Assembly (NCBI RefSeq): GCF_018873765.1
Contig: NC_057923.1
Location: 8,568,413 to 8,632,412 of the forward strand
Origin: Telopea speciosissima
Taxonomy: Eukaryota; Streptophyta; Magnoliopsida; Proteales; Proteaceae
Length of the DNA: 64,000 nucleotides
Direction of reading: 5' to 3'
Shown here one piece after another: positions 44,194 through 54,812 of the stretch. Positions within the stretch are counted from its first letter, which is position 1. Every line of letters starts with the position of its first letter. A model generated the notes under the pieces. That model searched no databases. It was given only the letters and a program-made list of their open reading frames with translations, and had not been told where the DNA came from. The position numbers and the translations under genes were made by a program.

Positions 44194-46581
44194 CGCACCA
44201 AGGCTGGAGTTTTTCTAGTATTGATTACTGACCTGATGCACCAAACCTCGTTAATCCGGGCTTGGGATCGGCAACAAACGCAGCCAGAGTTCCTACCTCA
44301 ACATGCAATCTTATATGTAAATTAGAAAAATGAACCTTGTAAAACTTGTGAAATCAAGATTCTCTCTTCTACTGGGCCCGGGAGAATAGAGTAGCGATTT
44401 CCAAGAAGGGGTTGGGTGTTAAAGGACAGAGATATGGGATCCGAACCAATTTTACTCTTATACACCCATTGACAGTTACCTCGGTTATTATTATGCCTCC
44501 ACTAACCATTACCTGGGTGTGAGCATGTGTTTTGCATGCTTGTAGGATGTGAATGTGAAATGTCGCTATTGACCATAGGAAGCATTAGAAACATTCAAAA
44601 AGGTGAGGACAAGCAAAATATGTTACAAATAATTTGACACTTGTGGAGATATCAATAAGAAAAACCTTTAAAAAAAATGTATCAAAAAGTGTATCTTTTG
44701 TAACCAATGTAATGAATGAGAAATTATATTTCTCTTTTTATTGTTTCTTGTCTTATTCTAAAAAATTATTTTATATCTAAAATAAAATAAAAAAATAGTT
44801 TTTAAATTAATTTAAAAGTGACTGACCGTTATATCATTCTCAAGAGCTATCATTGTCATGTACATTTTTTGAGTTCACATATGAAATGTATTATACTAAT
44901 GGGGGGAAATAAAGTTATAACTTCTTTTCACCAACTTTGATTACAACAAGATATTTCTTTTAAAAAATTTAATGAACTACTCTTTTCTAATATTTTGTGC
45001 CATAAAAATGGGAATTGACATTGTTAAAGTAGGTCACACCAATCATAATTTTCTTTATAGATAATTTTAAAGTAATTACGAGCATAGACAACACCTTCCT
45101 TGTCGTCTTATAATTTATAGAATCAAGCAGTTGTGCTATTCTTATGTTAACTTAAGCTTGATTTGATATAACCTAAGATTCTATGGTAGATTTTGCTTGA
45201 TCTATAGACTCATATTTCAGGAACAATGGGGTGGAAAAGAGCCTTATTCTTGTGCATTCATTTGCATTTTGTCCTAAAAAAAATTTGGTCTTTTTTAACA
45301 TTGGTATTTGGATTAAAATGCCCAAAGCTTAACGCACTCACATGCTGATTGTTTTGCATATGTTTGATCTTGCTTATGGTTTTGCATATACTTAGTCCTT
45401 TTATTTTCTCCTGAATTTCAAAAAATAGACCAAGATTTTCCATTTTTTTATAATAAATTAAATAAAAACAATAATTATAAAATTTAAAATAGAAAAATAA
45501 TTAATTACAAATTTAAATAGGATGAGATGACCTTACTATAACATAAGCAAGGCTAGTTTGTTTTTATAATGTAATAGACATTTGTTTCTTTATATTGCGA
45601 GTAAGCTAGTTAATTTATCGTTTAAAAGGTTAGGGTGCCCAAATAAATCTATAATTAGATAAGAAGTTATAGAGTCGTAGTTATACTTCTTCAAACCAAC
45701 AATGGAAGATTAAAATCAGTACTCATTAAGATCTTGACAAGAGCCTTGTATTATTATTATTTTTTTTTTTTTTGACAAGGAATTTGATACTTATATCATA
45801 ATAAACATTCAGGAATATATTCTACAACTGATTTTTTTTTTTAAAAAAAAAAAAATAGAAAGATAGTTACTACATTTCCTTTTAATACTTATATAATGTC
45901 TTGACATTATCCTTAACTATATATAGTTGGGGACAGAACATGTATGTGATGTTGATTCTATCTTTGTGTATTTTTATTTTTAATGAATTGGATAAAGAAA
46001 ACACACACGTTTGGAACAATTTTGTGTGTGTGTGTGTGTGTTTATGAATTGGATTAAGAAAACACATTTGGAACAATTAGTTTTTTTAATGAATCGGGTA
46101 AAAAAAAATTTGGAATAGTTTTGAGAAACAGATTGATAATGGTTTTTTTTTTGGTTAATAGAAACACAAAAGGGTAACAAAAAAAGACCGTTCATTCACG
46201 ACTCACAACTCTCATTTATCGCGACCATATCGACTCTCTCTACCACCTCCACCACCATTGTCACCATCACCACCACTCCCACCATGATCACCACTTCCGC
46301 TGCTACCACCACAACTGCACCTGCAACTTCTATTGCCACCACCGATACTTGTACCACCACAGTCACCATCACCACTACTGCCACCACCACCCCAAAACAA
46401 AAGAAATATTTCTGTTAATATGTATTTCATACATGTTTCTATTCTTTTTTAGTGGTAGAATTACTTTTTTGTTTTTGGTTTTACCATACAATATTTGTTG
46501 GTACATAAGTATTCCAAATCAACAAAAACACAAAAAAAAAATTTTGACTCTGAAATACTAATTTGGAACAAAAACATTACT
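44194..46581. other. AT-rich intergenic sequence
   Basis: No gene is recognised. Poly-A/T tracts and a (TG)n microsatellite (46024-46040) occur. A local duplication around 46005-46080 repeats AAGAAAACACA..TTTGGAACAATT. Confidence 0.4.
46236..46391. repeat. Degenerate CCA/CCN trinucleotide repeat
   Basis: An imperfect ACC/CCA-rich tract. Read on the minus strand it gives a glycine-rich frame with GGGG runs, but it has no signal peptide or family motif and sits among repeats, so I treat it as low-complexity DNA. Confidence 0.6.
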
Positions 46582-46589
46582 ATACACAA

Positions 46590-47344
46590 TAGAGGTGTCA
46601 ATTCCAGGCCTGGCCCGTTTACTAAACGTGTTAGGCTTAAGTCTGACACATTTAGTAACTAGACAGTCCCCGTGTGGGGTTTTAGCCCAACCGGATCGAC
46701 CGAATGCTAGCCTAACCTAGCCCAACCAAGCCTAGCCCGACCTAGTCCGACCTTATTTGCTGGTTTTGAAACCTTATGAACTAAATATTGATAAATTTTA
46801 GTGGCGTGTTTGGTCTTTGGATGATCAATCGGGTTTTAACTTAATATGGGTCTTGAAAATTTTCACCTCTTGGTTGATGGATTAGGTTATTAATACACAC
46901 ATATATGTTATAATATGTTGTCACTCACTCTCATATCAAACTGATGCAGTAGCTTGATCCCATGTAGCATGAGTAAGCCCAGAAGACGTCGGACTTTAAT
47001 TGATACCTTGATTAACTTATTTACCCATTTTTTGAGAACCACATGATTAGGATTTTTTTTTCACCGTTGATCAAAACTAATAAACCTAACAAGTGAGGCA
47101 AAAAAACATAAATTGTTTATTCTATTACTCTTAATCTGTTAAGGTCCGATTAAGGCCCGTCTAGAGTTAAACATGCCTACAGCCCGGTTAAGGGTCGATT
47201 ACACTAGCTCGATTGTAACCCGAAACCCGACCTAATCCAACCCGGCCTAAAGACTTAAACGGACGATCATGGTGCAGGCTTTAAGCACCGTGAGACCCGG
47301 CTAGACCTAACCAAACCTGACCAAACCTGACCTATTGACCCCTA
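46590..47344. mobile_element. hAT-like non-autonomous element, 755 bp
   Basis: It starts TAGAGGTGTCAATTCC and ends ATTGACCCCTA, so the termini are inverted TAGRGGTSAAT-like repeats. The flanking 8-mers ATACACAA (46582-46589) and ACACACAA (47345-47352) differ by one base. The interior is rich in CCTAGCCC/GGCCCG tracts and lacks a transposase. Confidence 0.6.
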
Positions 47345-48550
47345 ACACACAACCTTATTCAACAAGAATTGATAAGTTTAAGCAAGTAATCTATGCCTAT
47401 TTTTAACTTTGTATTAACGAAATAGACGCCTGAAATAAAAAAGATAAGAAGAGATGGCAGTTTAGTGGGTTTCTATTTGATAAATTAAAAATTAAATTAA
47501 TTAAGGAAATGTTTCCTTGAAATGCTTATGGCTGGTCTTACTGGGCAATCCTTTATTTGACACATGGGATCTTAGTAGGTACGAAAATTTATGGACATTT
47601 TATCCACATAATTTACTACTGCTATGGTGTGGTGAGATTCATTTCAAATGAAGTACTTTCTAGCTGGAGGTGAGAAGACAAATTTAGACAATGCTGTTTT
47701 TTATTTTTTGAGTAAACATCTAGTAGACCCCCTGAGGTTTGTTCACTTATCTTGTAACCCCCCATTAATTAAAACCTTACTTACAGACCCCTGGGACTAA
47801 CAGAATGAGTGAACAGGTTAAGTGATGATGTCAGCTGAACATAACTCTTGAAATGACCAAAATACCCTTATGGATTGGTTGTCCTAAAGAATACTCTTCT
47901 TTCCACTTTCGTTCTACTGCTACGGTAGCCATTGTCGTGGATCAAAGATCTGGTTTTTTTTCCCCTTCATTTTCTTGGTTCACTCACCCAACTTCGAATC
48001 CACGTCTCTGCAACTCAAAGAAATGAAAAAAAAAGTATGCCTTTCCGCAGAAACAATTGAAGTTCACAGTAATATGAAGCAAAAGCTCTAAAATCTTAAC
48101 ATCTAAATTTGCTTCTATGTGTAAACCCTAAATTCTGCCATGTTTCCAATCTGAAGCCCTATGATTTGCTTCAAGTCTTCATTCTCAAGGACGCCAACGT
48201 TTTGATCATATTGGAATCGGTAATTCCTTCAATTTGATGTCATACAAAAAGATCAAATCAATTCAGTTTACACCCTTCCCTCTGTTCATTCTAGCCTTGG
48301 GCGAGTCGAAGCTCGTTCCTAATTTGGGTTACTCCACAATCTCGCTCAATTCATCCGAGGTCAACTCTAAAGATGATGACAAAGGCGATGATAACGAAGA
48401 AGAAGAAGATGGAGCATCAAATTTGTCCATGGCAGCTGCAGCTTGAATAAAATAAAATAATCTACCCGAAATTTCTCTGTTTCACATCCTTCATGCAATT
48501 CTGTGTTTTCCTTTCTCTAAAAGGGAGAAGTTTTTTCTTCCAAAAATCTT

Positions 48551-48793
48551 TTAGCCATCATATACCCTACTCTTCAACAACTTGAAGGTGAATTAACTGA
48601 ACTGGTGGACAAGAATGAGAAAGGTGAATGTCCTGAAATTTCATGAAGGAAGAGGGCGGAAGAGAGGTGGAAGCTTTCCAACAAGGATCCAGAACGAGAG
48701 GATGAATGTGGGATTTGTATGGAAGCTTGCACCAAGATGGTCTTGCCCAACTGTGGTCATTCCTTGTGCATCAGTTGCTTTCGTGACTAGTAA
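48551..48793 (+). pseudogene. Captured AIRP2-like RING-finger E3 ligase fragment
   Basis: The plus-strand frame starts LAIIYPTLQQLEGELTEL and later gives EERWKLSNKDPE, then DECGICMEACTKMVLPNCGH and SLCISCFRD before a stop. This is the end of the helical region plus the first part of a C3HC4 RING (C-x2-C-x12-C-x1-H-x2-C-x2-C visible), as in AIRP2-type ubiquitin ligases. An in-frame TGA interrupts it at 48644-48646, and the last zinc ligands (SCPFCR block) are missing. It is not a functional ligase. It lies within the MULE terminal repeats. Confidence 0.85.
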
Positions 48794-48849
48794 CTGCTGA
48801 ATCCATATTCAGATTTACTCTCTTACAGCCAAACACCAACTACCTTTTA

Positions 48850-49181
48850 TGCTCAACGCCCCACGTCGTGGGCTCTGGCAGCCATTTCTGGGGTGGGAAT
48901 GTGCCCAACCAGATTCTTGATTTCTTGCGAGGCTCCCTGATTTTAGAAACCCATTTGCCCCAATTGCACATTCGAACTCCTCTGTAAATTGGGTGTTTGC
49001 TGCAATCTCTCATCCTCTTGGTTTTCTTCACTTCTGTGTCTTGTAATTTGATCTGTTGCGTTGATGGGTCTCAGATGAGCTTAAGAAGGGATTGAGATGA
49101 ACCAGGTGAATCAGGAGAAGATGGAGATGATGAAAAATAGTGGCCATTGCTATCTGTTTCTGAGTTATGCATTTCTGCCAT
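48850..49181 (-). pseudogene. Captured AP2/ERF transcription-factor fragment
   Basis: The minus-strand frame begins with an ATG at 49181 (MAEMHNSETDSNGHYFSSSP). A stop TGA follows at 49073-49071. The same frame then gives [36 protein letters not shown] and WLGTFP. These are AP2-domain hallmarks (YRGVR, WGKWV, EIREP read here as KIREP, RIWLGTF). Just after GTFP a one-base shift moves the expected [10 protein letters not shown] into another frame. The fragment resembles DREB/ERF proteins, carries two disabling changes and cannot make a whole factor. It is transcribed, if at all, opposite to the RING fragment in the same element. Confidence 0.88.
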
Positions 49182-49636
49182 TGCGATACCCCAATGGAAG
49201 GTTCCTTCAAAGGTCTTTGATATTCCAGCGTCGGCCTACACGACAACGTAGCTTCTCTCTAAATTGAGCCCTAAATTGTTATTTCAAGGTTGGAGATGAA
49301 ATAAGGGTACAAAGGTAATTTCCATTTTGGTTTTTTACATCAAAGATGTACAAGGGTATTTTTGACATTTAATATGCTGACATCATCACTTAACCTGTTC
49401 ATTCTAACGGAATAGATATCCCAGGGGTCTGTAAGTAAAGTTTTAATTAATGGGGGGACTACAAGATAGCTGAACAAACCTTAGGGGGCCTACTAGATGT
49501 TTACTCTTTTTTTTTTAATCTCTTTCTGTTTGAATAAGTGCTATTCGACATAAGCATGATTGAAAGAAATTTTACCCAAAAAGAAAAACATGATAGTAAT
49601 AATTTTAAATTTTAATCTTTTTCTTTTTGCTTTATT

Positions 49637-49773
49637 GGGGTGCTGTTCTCTGTGTCGCAGCGCAACCTAACGCCCAGGCACATGGGGGTGGGTGCAATGA
49701 CCACCCTGACCCCTGCACAGGCTGCCCATGTGCCTGGGCGCAGCCTGCGCTGCGGCACAGAGAACATTCTCCC
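49637..49773. mobile_element. Palindromic MITE, 137 bp
   Basis: Left arm TGTTCTCTGTGTCGCAGCGC with CGCCCAGGCACATGGG; right arm CCCATGTGCCTGGGCG with GCGCTGCGGCACAGAGAAC. The outer bases GGGG and CCC suggest the ends. No clear target duplication is visible. Confidence 0.75.
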
Positions 49774-50229
49774 TAATATAATATGGGTGCGTTTGTTTGT
49801 AACCAAGAAGGTTACAAACAGAGTTGTAAGTTGTAACCGGACAATTTTAACCCCTATGAAGCGGTGTGTCAATGATTTAAAGGGGCTACTATTGTAAAAT
49901 CGTTGCCTTCCTCCCTCGTAAATTTCGTCGATCGGAATGGTATGGGGAACCCATTCAATGGGCGTGGGCGGCAAGAGGTGGAGGCGAGAGACGTGCAGGG
50001 TGGAGGAGGGGTGGCCGTGCGGGTTGTGATCCAGGTGGAGAGATGATGCAGGTAGCAGGGAGATGGGGTTACCGGAGGTGTTGCAGGAGATGATGTTGGC
50101 TACAGGGAGATGGTTATGATGGTAGAGGTGACAACGTCCTACCCATTTGCTCCCTCTGTCTTGCTCTCTCTCTCTCTGATGAGGTTGTTCAAGTTGCGAC
50201 TTTGCTTTCTTTACTGCACTCTATTTTCA

Positions 50230-50410
50230 TCATCCCGGATCAGCATGATAGATGGGTTTGGACCAAAGCTGCAAACGATTCCGTCAGGTCATGTTGTTCA
50301 TTTATTCTCCCAATTGCAGATGCAGATTTCCAAATCAAAGAGTATGGAAGGAAAATGTGCCCTCTTGGATTGCGTTCTTCACTTGGGTGGTTGCTAAGAT
50401 CGCATCAAAA
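50230..50410 (+). pseudogene. Degenerate LINE zinc-binding (zf-RVT) fragment
   Basis: Adjacent frames give DRWVWTKAANDS, SVRSCCSFILP, then RVWKENVPSWIAFFTWVVAK. The order resembles the zf-RVT module at the C-terminus of plant LINE reverse transcriptases (WVW...SV.S.Y...W...VP.....F.W). Frame changes show it is broken. Confidence 0.55.
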
Positions 50411-50419
50411 CAATTGATT

Positions 50420-50700
50420 TCTTTCAAAGTGAAGGCATAGCTTTGATTAATCGTTATGTGCATCCGCCGCTCTCCCATCTCTTTTTCAAAGAGCCCATCA
50501 AGGGAAGCACAGATGTCATCTTCGTTCTCACTCATCTTGGCCAGACCTCAGTTCGCATCTCTACCAGCCAATACGTAGCAGGAACCGTCAGGACCATAGA
50601 AGTTCTTAGCGAACGAGTCAAAGATCCTCCCCTTGATTGCGACCTATATGGGTATGCTTCGATTAGAGCGGTCGAATTGTTTCAGCTGCTGCTCTATTAG
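50420..50700 (+). pseudogene. Unidentified open frame inside a MULE, possible captured fragment
   Basis: A stop-free frame of more than 85 codons reads LINRYVHPPLSHLFFKEPIK, then GSTDVIFVLTHLGQTSVRIS, VAGTVRTIEVLSERVKDPPL and DCDLYGYASIRAVELFQLLL before a stop. Its composition is ordinary and protein-like rather than low-complexity, which suggests a real coding origin. I do not recognise the family. There is no clear start, so it is probably an exon piece carried by the element. Confidence 0.4.
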
Positions 50701-51093
50701 CTCCAATCCAGAATAGATTGTTCAAGTTGGGAATAATATGAATCTGTTGAGAGTGTCAAATAGTCGATTTGGCTTTGATTTTGCAGAGTAGATGAGGTGT
50801 GTGAGGGTGAAGCATTGGACAAAAAAGAGTGAGACTGAAGGGAGGAGGAGGGGGCGGGGTTGCAGAGTTGGGGAGGGGGTGGAGCGAGGTCGGAAAGTAG
50901 GGGAGGAGAGTAGAGAGCGAGAGAAAATATCGCCTGAGAGTGGGAGAGAGGGAGAGGGAGACGAGAAAATGAATGTACCAAAATGACCTTACCTACTAAA
51001 GGATGTAAAATGATGTGGCTAAGATATAAATAAGAGGTTACAAAAATCCATGGTAACCGCCTTGGTTACAAACAGCTTTACCCATATAATATA

Positions 51094-52265
51094 GGAAAAA
51101 TTACATGATTAGTCACTATTAACTATTAAGTTTGTGTTTACAAAATTAGACATTAACTGTTTTAGTTTACAAAATTAGCCAAAATAGTGCTCTTCCCTCA
51201 GCCCAGTATGTTTTTTGACGGTTTTATCCTTCCACCTCCCTCCTCTCTGGTCACCATCTGCAACCTCTCCGCCACTGCAATCCTCCCACCCCTGCTAAGA
51301 ACAACCTTACCTCTCTGATTTTGATCGTCGATATGCCACTGATATGGAGAGCCACACTGAAAATCTCTGTTTCCTGAGAATTGGAAAATTGATCTTTTAT
51401 CATATTTAGCGAATAACTAGGTTAGCACGAGATCTGAAAGTCCACTATAATTATCAGTTGGAGGGGTTTGGATCGAGCCCAAAGGGATATGGGATAATGG
51501 ACCACAACAATTTTCCATTCTTTGGAGTTTTGGGTTATCGAAATCCGTATTATTTCCAGTTTGGGAAACTTAGAAAATTCAAACTTTTTAGTGGAATCTC
51601 TATCAACTTAAGAATGATGCCATCAACCACATCTATTTGATTTTTTGCTTCTTTCTAGATCTGGTGTTCTACACTGAAATTAGATTTTGGATTTCTCTTA
51701 TTCCGTTGTTTTCAGTGTGTGATCTGTGAAGGACTTTGATTTATGGGTGAGCGCTCTTAGATCTATTGTCGAGTTTTTAGTAGATGATTGCATTACGAAG
51801 AGTTTTCGAAAATCTTTTTCTCTGCTCTTGGCGTCCAGATCTTGTTTCTGTTCATTGGGGGTAAGCTAAATCGATGGTAGAGGTAGGGTTATGGGAAGAG
51901 AGAAGAAGAAGAAGGGCTTCGATTTATGGGTGAGCACTCATAGATTTGAGATTTTAGTAGATGATTGCATGCCGAAGAGTTTTTTTCTCTTCGTTGGGGT
52001 AAGCCGAATCGAGGGGTAGGGCTGAGTTGTGGGAAAGCAGATGAAGAAGAAGGGACAGGTGGGGGCACCCCGGCGGCGGGAGGAAGAAGATGATCGCCTC
52101 ATTCATTGCCCTTTAAGGGTAAAATTGTCAAAAAAGAAGGAAACACACTGTATTGACTTGTTTTGTAAAAACCAAACTCATCTTTGTCTAATTTTGTTGA
52201 ACCAAACAATAAGAGGTTAGTTTGGTAAAAGGAAACCTAAAAGTGTGTAATCTTGTAATTTTCCC
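51094..52265. mobile_element. Mutator-like element, 1,172 bp
   Basis: The left end GGAAAAATTACATGATTAGT and the reverse-complemented right end GGGAAAATTACAAGATTACA are inverted repeats. The 9-bp duplications TATAATATA are perfect (51085-51093 and 52266-52274). The interior holds no transposase. It contains a diverged direct duplication: 51737-51915 and 51917-52053 both run from GATTTATGGGTGAGC to GAAGAAGAAGGG. Confidence 0.8.
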
Positions 52266-52492
52266 TATAATATAATATAAGGAGTTTTTTCATTTTAATT
52301 TTTTTTTACGGCATGTCAATGATGAACTCCTTTGTTGAGGCAAAAAAAAATGTGCATGGAAATATACTACCTTGGTGGGCCCAAGAGAAATGATGAGACC
52401 AAAGATGATTTTACTTAGTGTTCCTTTAATGTTATAGTTCTTACGTATTTTATATGTAATTTTATGGGAAATAGTTTTCTATGCTGAACTAG

Positions 52493-52672
52493 GGAAAATT
52501 ATCTCCTCGAGTTTGCTGACCGGCCCAGTTCCCCAGTTCCTCTAATAGGGGGATGGTGGACCCCACCCAGGTAGAGTGTTTGGGCATGGGTAGAGAGGTC
52601 ATTTCAGCCCCCCTTTGTTAGAAGAACTGGGGAATTGGGTCGGGCAGCCAACTGGAGGTGATAAAGATCCGT
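52493..52672. mobile_element. Palindromic MITE, copy 2 (180 bp)
   Basis: This is the same family as the element at 44006-44183. Shared strings include TTTGCTGACCGGCCCAGTTC, AATAGGGGGATGGTGGACCC and GTTTGGGCATGGGTAGAGAG. It is flanked by TGAACTAG (52485-52492 and 52673-52680), so it is an independent insertion. Confidence 0.85.
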
Positions 52673-52680
52673 TGAACTAG

Positions 52681-54355
52681 TGCCTTCTCACAAGGATTTT
52701 ATTATTTTATCTTATCTATCTTGACAATGTGATTCCCATGTAGATGATATTAGTCGTCACATTGTCATCTTCTCCTTAATTTTTAAAAAGTTTGACATTT
52801 TTTAAGGTATCAAATAATTTTGTAATTTTATTTTTTTGTTCTTTAATTTAATACATTTTTTTTTCAAAGAGGGTAAAATTTATCATTTCACGTGTAGTTG
52901 TGTACTTGAAAAATGTGTAAGACAATGTCAGTTTTTTATTTTTTTAGTTTTTTTGGTTGAAACAATGTCAGTTTTTTACAATGACATAATGATACATTAC
53001 TTTCAGATTATTCTTAAAATTCCCTCTCTAACCTTGACTTAAAGAATTTGAGAATAAAATAAAAGGCAAATTAAAAGATGGTGTCAAGTTCTAAATTCAA
53101 CGATAGAGGTGTCATTTAGACAGTCTATTTTATAAATCACTATACAATAGAGAATAGAGAGAAAATAATAAATTTCTCATAAAATTTATAAGGGAGGGGC
53201 ATGAGGGACTTCTTCTTGTTAGAGAACTCACAATTCCCCCTCAAGAGAAAATAATATCTCTCCAATTCTCATGCCTATCAACACTTAGACTATGTTTGGA
53301 TGCCTAGAAAAGAAAATACATAGTGAAACCAAAACCATGATGATGCAATGATTGACTTATATGTAAGGGTGTCAAACGGTGCAGTTCCGGTTCGGTGCAT
53401 ATTTTGTAAGGTAGAAATCAAACGGATAAGAATCACCCAAAATCTGAATTGTTTTATATGCGGTGCGTTTTAGTGGTTTTTATTCGGTTTTTGTTATCTG
53501 GTTTACATGCGGTTTGTAATACCAGTTTCATCTTTGTACCCTTTAATTTTATTTTCCATACCCTTGTTATGTGGGAGAAATTATATTGTTTCATACACAT
53601 CTAACTCTAGGCAAAGTTCATTTAGACATGCTAGTTGCAATGATAATTTTAAATGATTACTCAAGGCCGTAAAGTACCGCAAGGGAAACCAACCTGAGGA
53701 CATAACTAATCTATACTTCACTCAATTCATTAACAAAGTTCACTAAGACATGCTCATACTATAACCTTTTGTCCCTTCATGAATTTGGCACTCAAACTAA
53801 TATTCAAAAAATTCTCAATAAGGAGTCCCCAAATTTGACACATGATCAATAGATGGTGCCTTTTTCTCATCAATGATTTGAATTTGTTTAGCAACCTTAG
53901 CACACGATACAAATTTGGGGGCGGGGGGAAGTATTGCATTCCATATTCATATTGCTTTTTCTTTGCCGAAACTCAAGGTTGCATTTGGCATGCATTCTAG
54001 ATCAACCCCCACCCATGATCTTAAACATTTGGGCCTATTATTTATTTATGGTGTATTTGTCATCTCATATTATCTACCTCACCATTTTATAGGTTTGAAG
54101 CACCTCACAACTTGAAGATCTCAACTCTAAACCATGGCTATAGAGAACGAACTATACAACTATACTTTGAGCTTTTAGAAGTAGATTTTTTGATATTAAG
54201 GTTGTATTTGGTATCAATACGAGTAAAATATATCTACCACTCGGAGCATGACATGTGGATATCCCAAATCATAACAAGGGATGGTGAGTTACACCATTAT
54301 TTCTGGGCATCACCAGATCATCAATCCCAAAATAGAAACAAACTCTAAGTCAGAT
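52681..54355. other. Intergenic sequence
   Basis: No gene is recognised. A GTGTCAAACGGTGCAG/GGTTCGGTGC block at 53369-53520 resembles the dispersed GGTTCGG-rich repeats elsewhere in the window. Confidence 0.35.
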
Positions 54356-54359
54356 ACTT

Positions 54360-54812
54360 ACCAAAGAAATCCTACTCAGAATACGAAGCAAGCACTACCA
54401 AATTCTGGCCAAGAAGATCTGATATATCGAAGACTCAACTCCTAAATAGGGAAGGGAATCTACGTTCTGACATGGGAAATAGAAGTGTTCCATAGCAGAA
54501 CTCTCCATAACCCGTCTCCCAAAAGGAAACTACTACCTTGGGAAGATGACGTATCAAAGAGGGACTCTCATCGCCGCCTCAGACTATAAGATATTACACT
54601 ATAAATAAAGCCTCCTCCAAGGAGCAGGTATGAATAATTTCAATCTCTCATCACTCAACTATTCTTTATTGTGGTTAGTGAATTGTCTTAGGCATTAGAG
54701 AGTCCCCGTTGGAGTCCACTCCGACCCTCATTGTGACCCTTTTCTTGTATTCTACAGATCCGACGTCCGTCGAATGCCATATCTATAGATAGACAGTTTT
54801 TTGCCGCAACAG
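54360..54812 (+). mobile_element. Fragment resembling the 3' part of a Ty3/gypsy LTR
   Basis: It contains ACACTATAAATAAAGCCTCC (TATA region), ATTTCAATCTCTCATC, GCATTAGAGAGTCCCCGTTG and TTTTGCCGCAACA. The order TATAAATA, then a short leader, then TTAGGCATTRGAG.GTCCCCG is typical of plant gypsy LTR R-U5 sequence. No left end or target duplication is found. Confidence 0.45.

Larger units (their letters stand above)
47710..49506. mobile_element. Gene-capturing Mutator-like element (Pack-MULE), 1,797 bp
   Basis: The terminal inverted repeats are long, about 130 bp. The left reads GAGTAAACATCTAGTAGACC, and the right reverse-complements to GAGTAAACATCTAGTAGGCC. They continue together through AGGTTTGTTCA, CCCCCATTAATTAAAAC, TTACTTACAGACCCCTGGGA and GTTAAGTGATGATGTCAGC. 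The flanks are T-rich 9-mers matching at 8 of 9 positions (47701-47709, 49507-49515). The interior has no transposase. It carries an AIRP2-like RING fragment (plus strand), an AP2/ERF fragment (minus strand) and an acidic short frame at 48234-48446 that may be a third capture. Confidence 0.85.
49785..51083. mobile_element. Mutator-like element, 1,299 bp
   Basis: The left end GGGTGCGTTTGTTTGTAACC and the reverse-complemented right end GGGTAAAGCTGTTTGTAACC are imperfect inverted repeats, continuing AAG.CGGTTAC. Perfect 9-bp duplications ATATAATAT flank it (49776-49784 and 51084-51092). The interior has a LINE-like zinc-binding stretch and an unidentified long frame, plus GA-rich sequence at 50820-50960. 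There is no MULE transposase. Confidence 0.78.

Noticed and set aside
46196..46430. Glycine-rich protein on the minus strand
   Set aside because: Product of a degenerate CCA trinucleotide repeat without signal peptide, splice signals or family motif.
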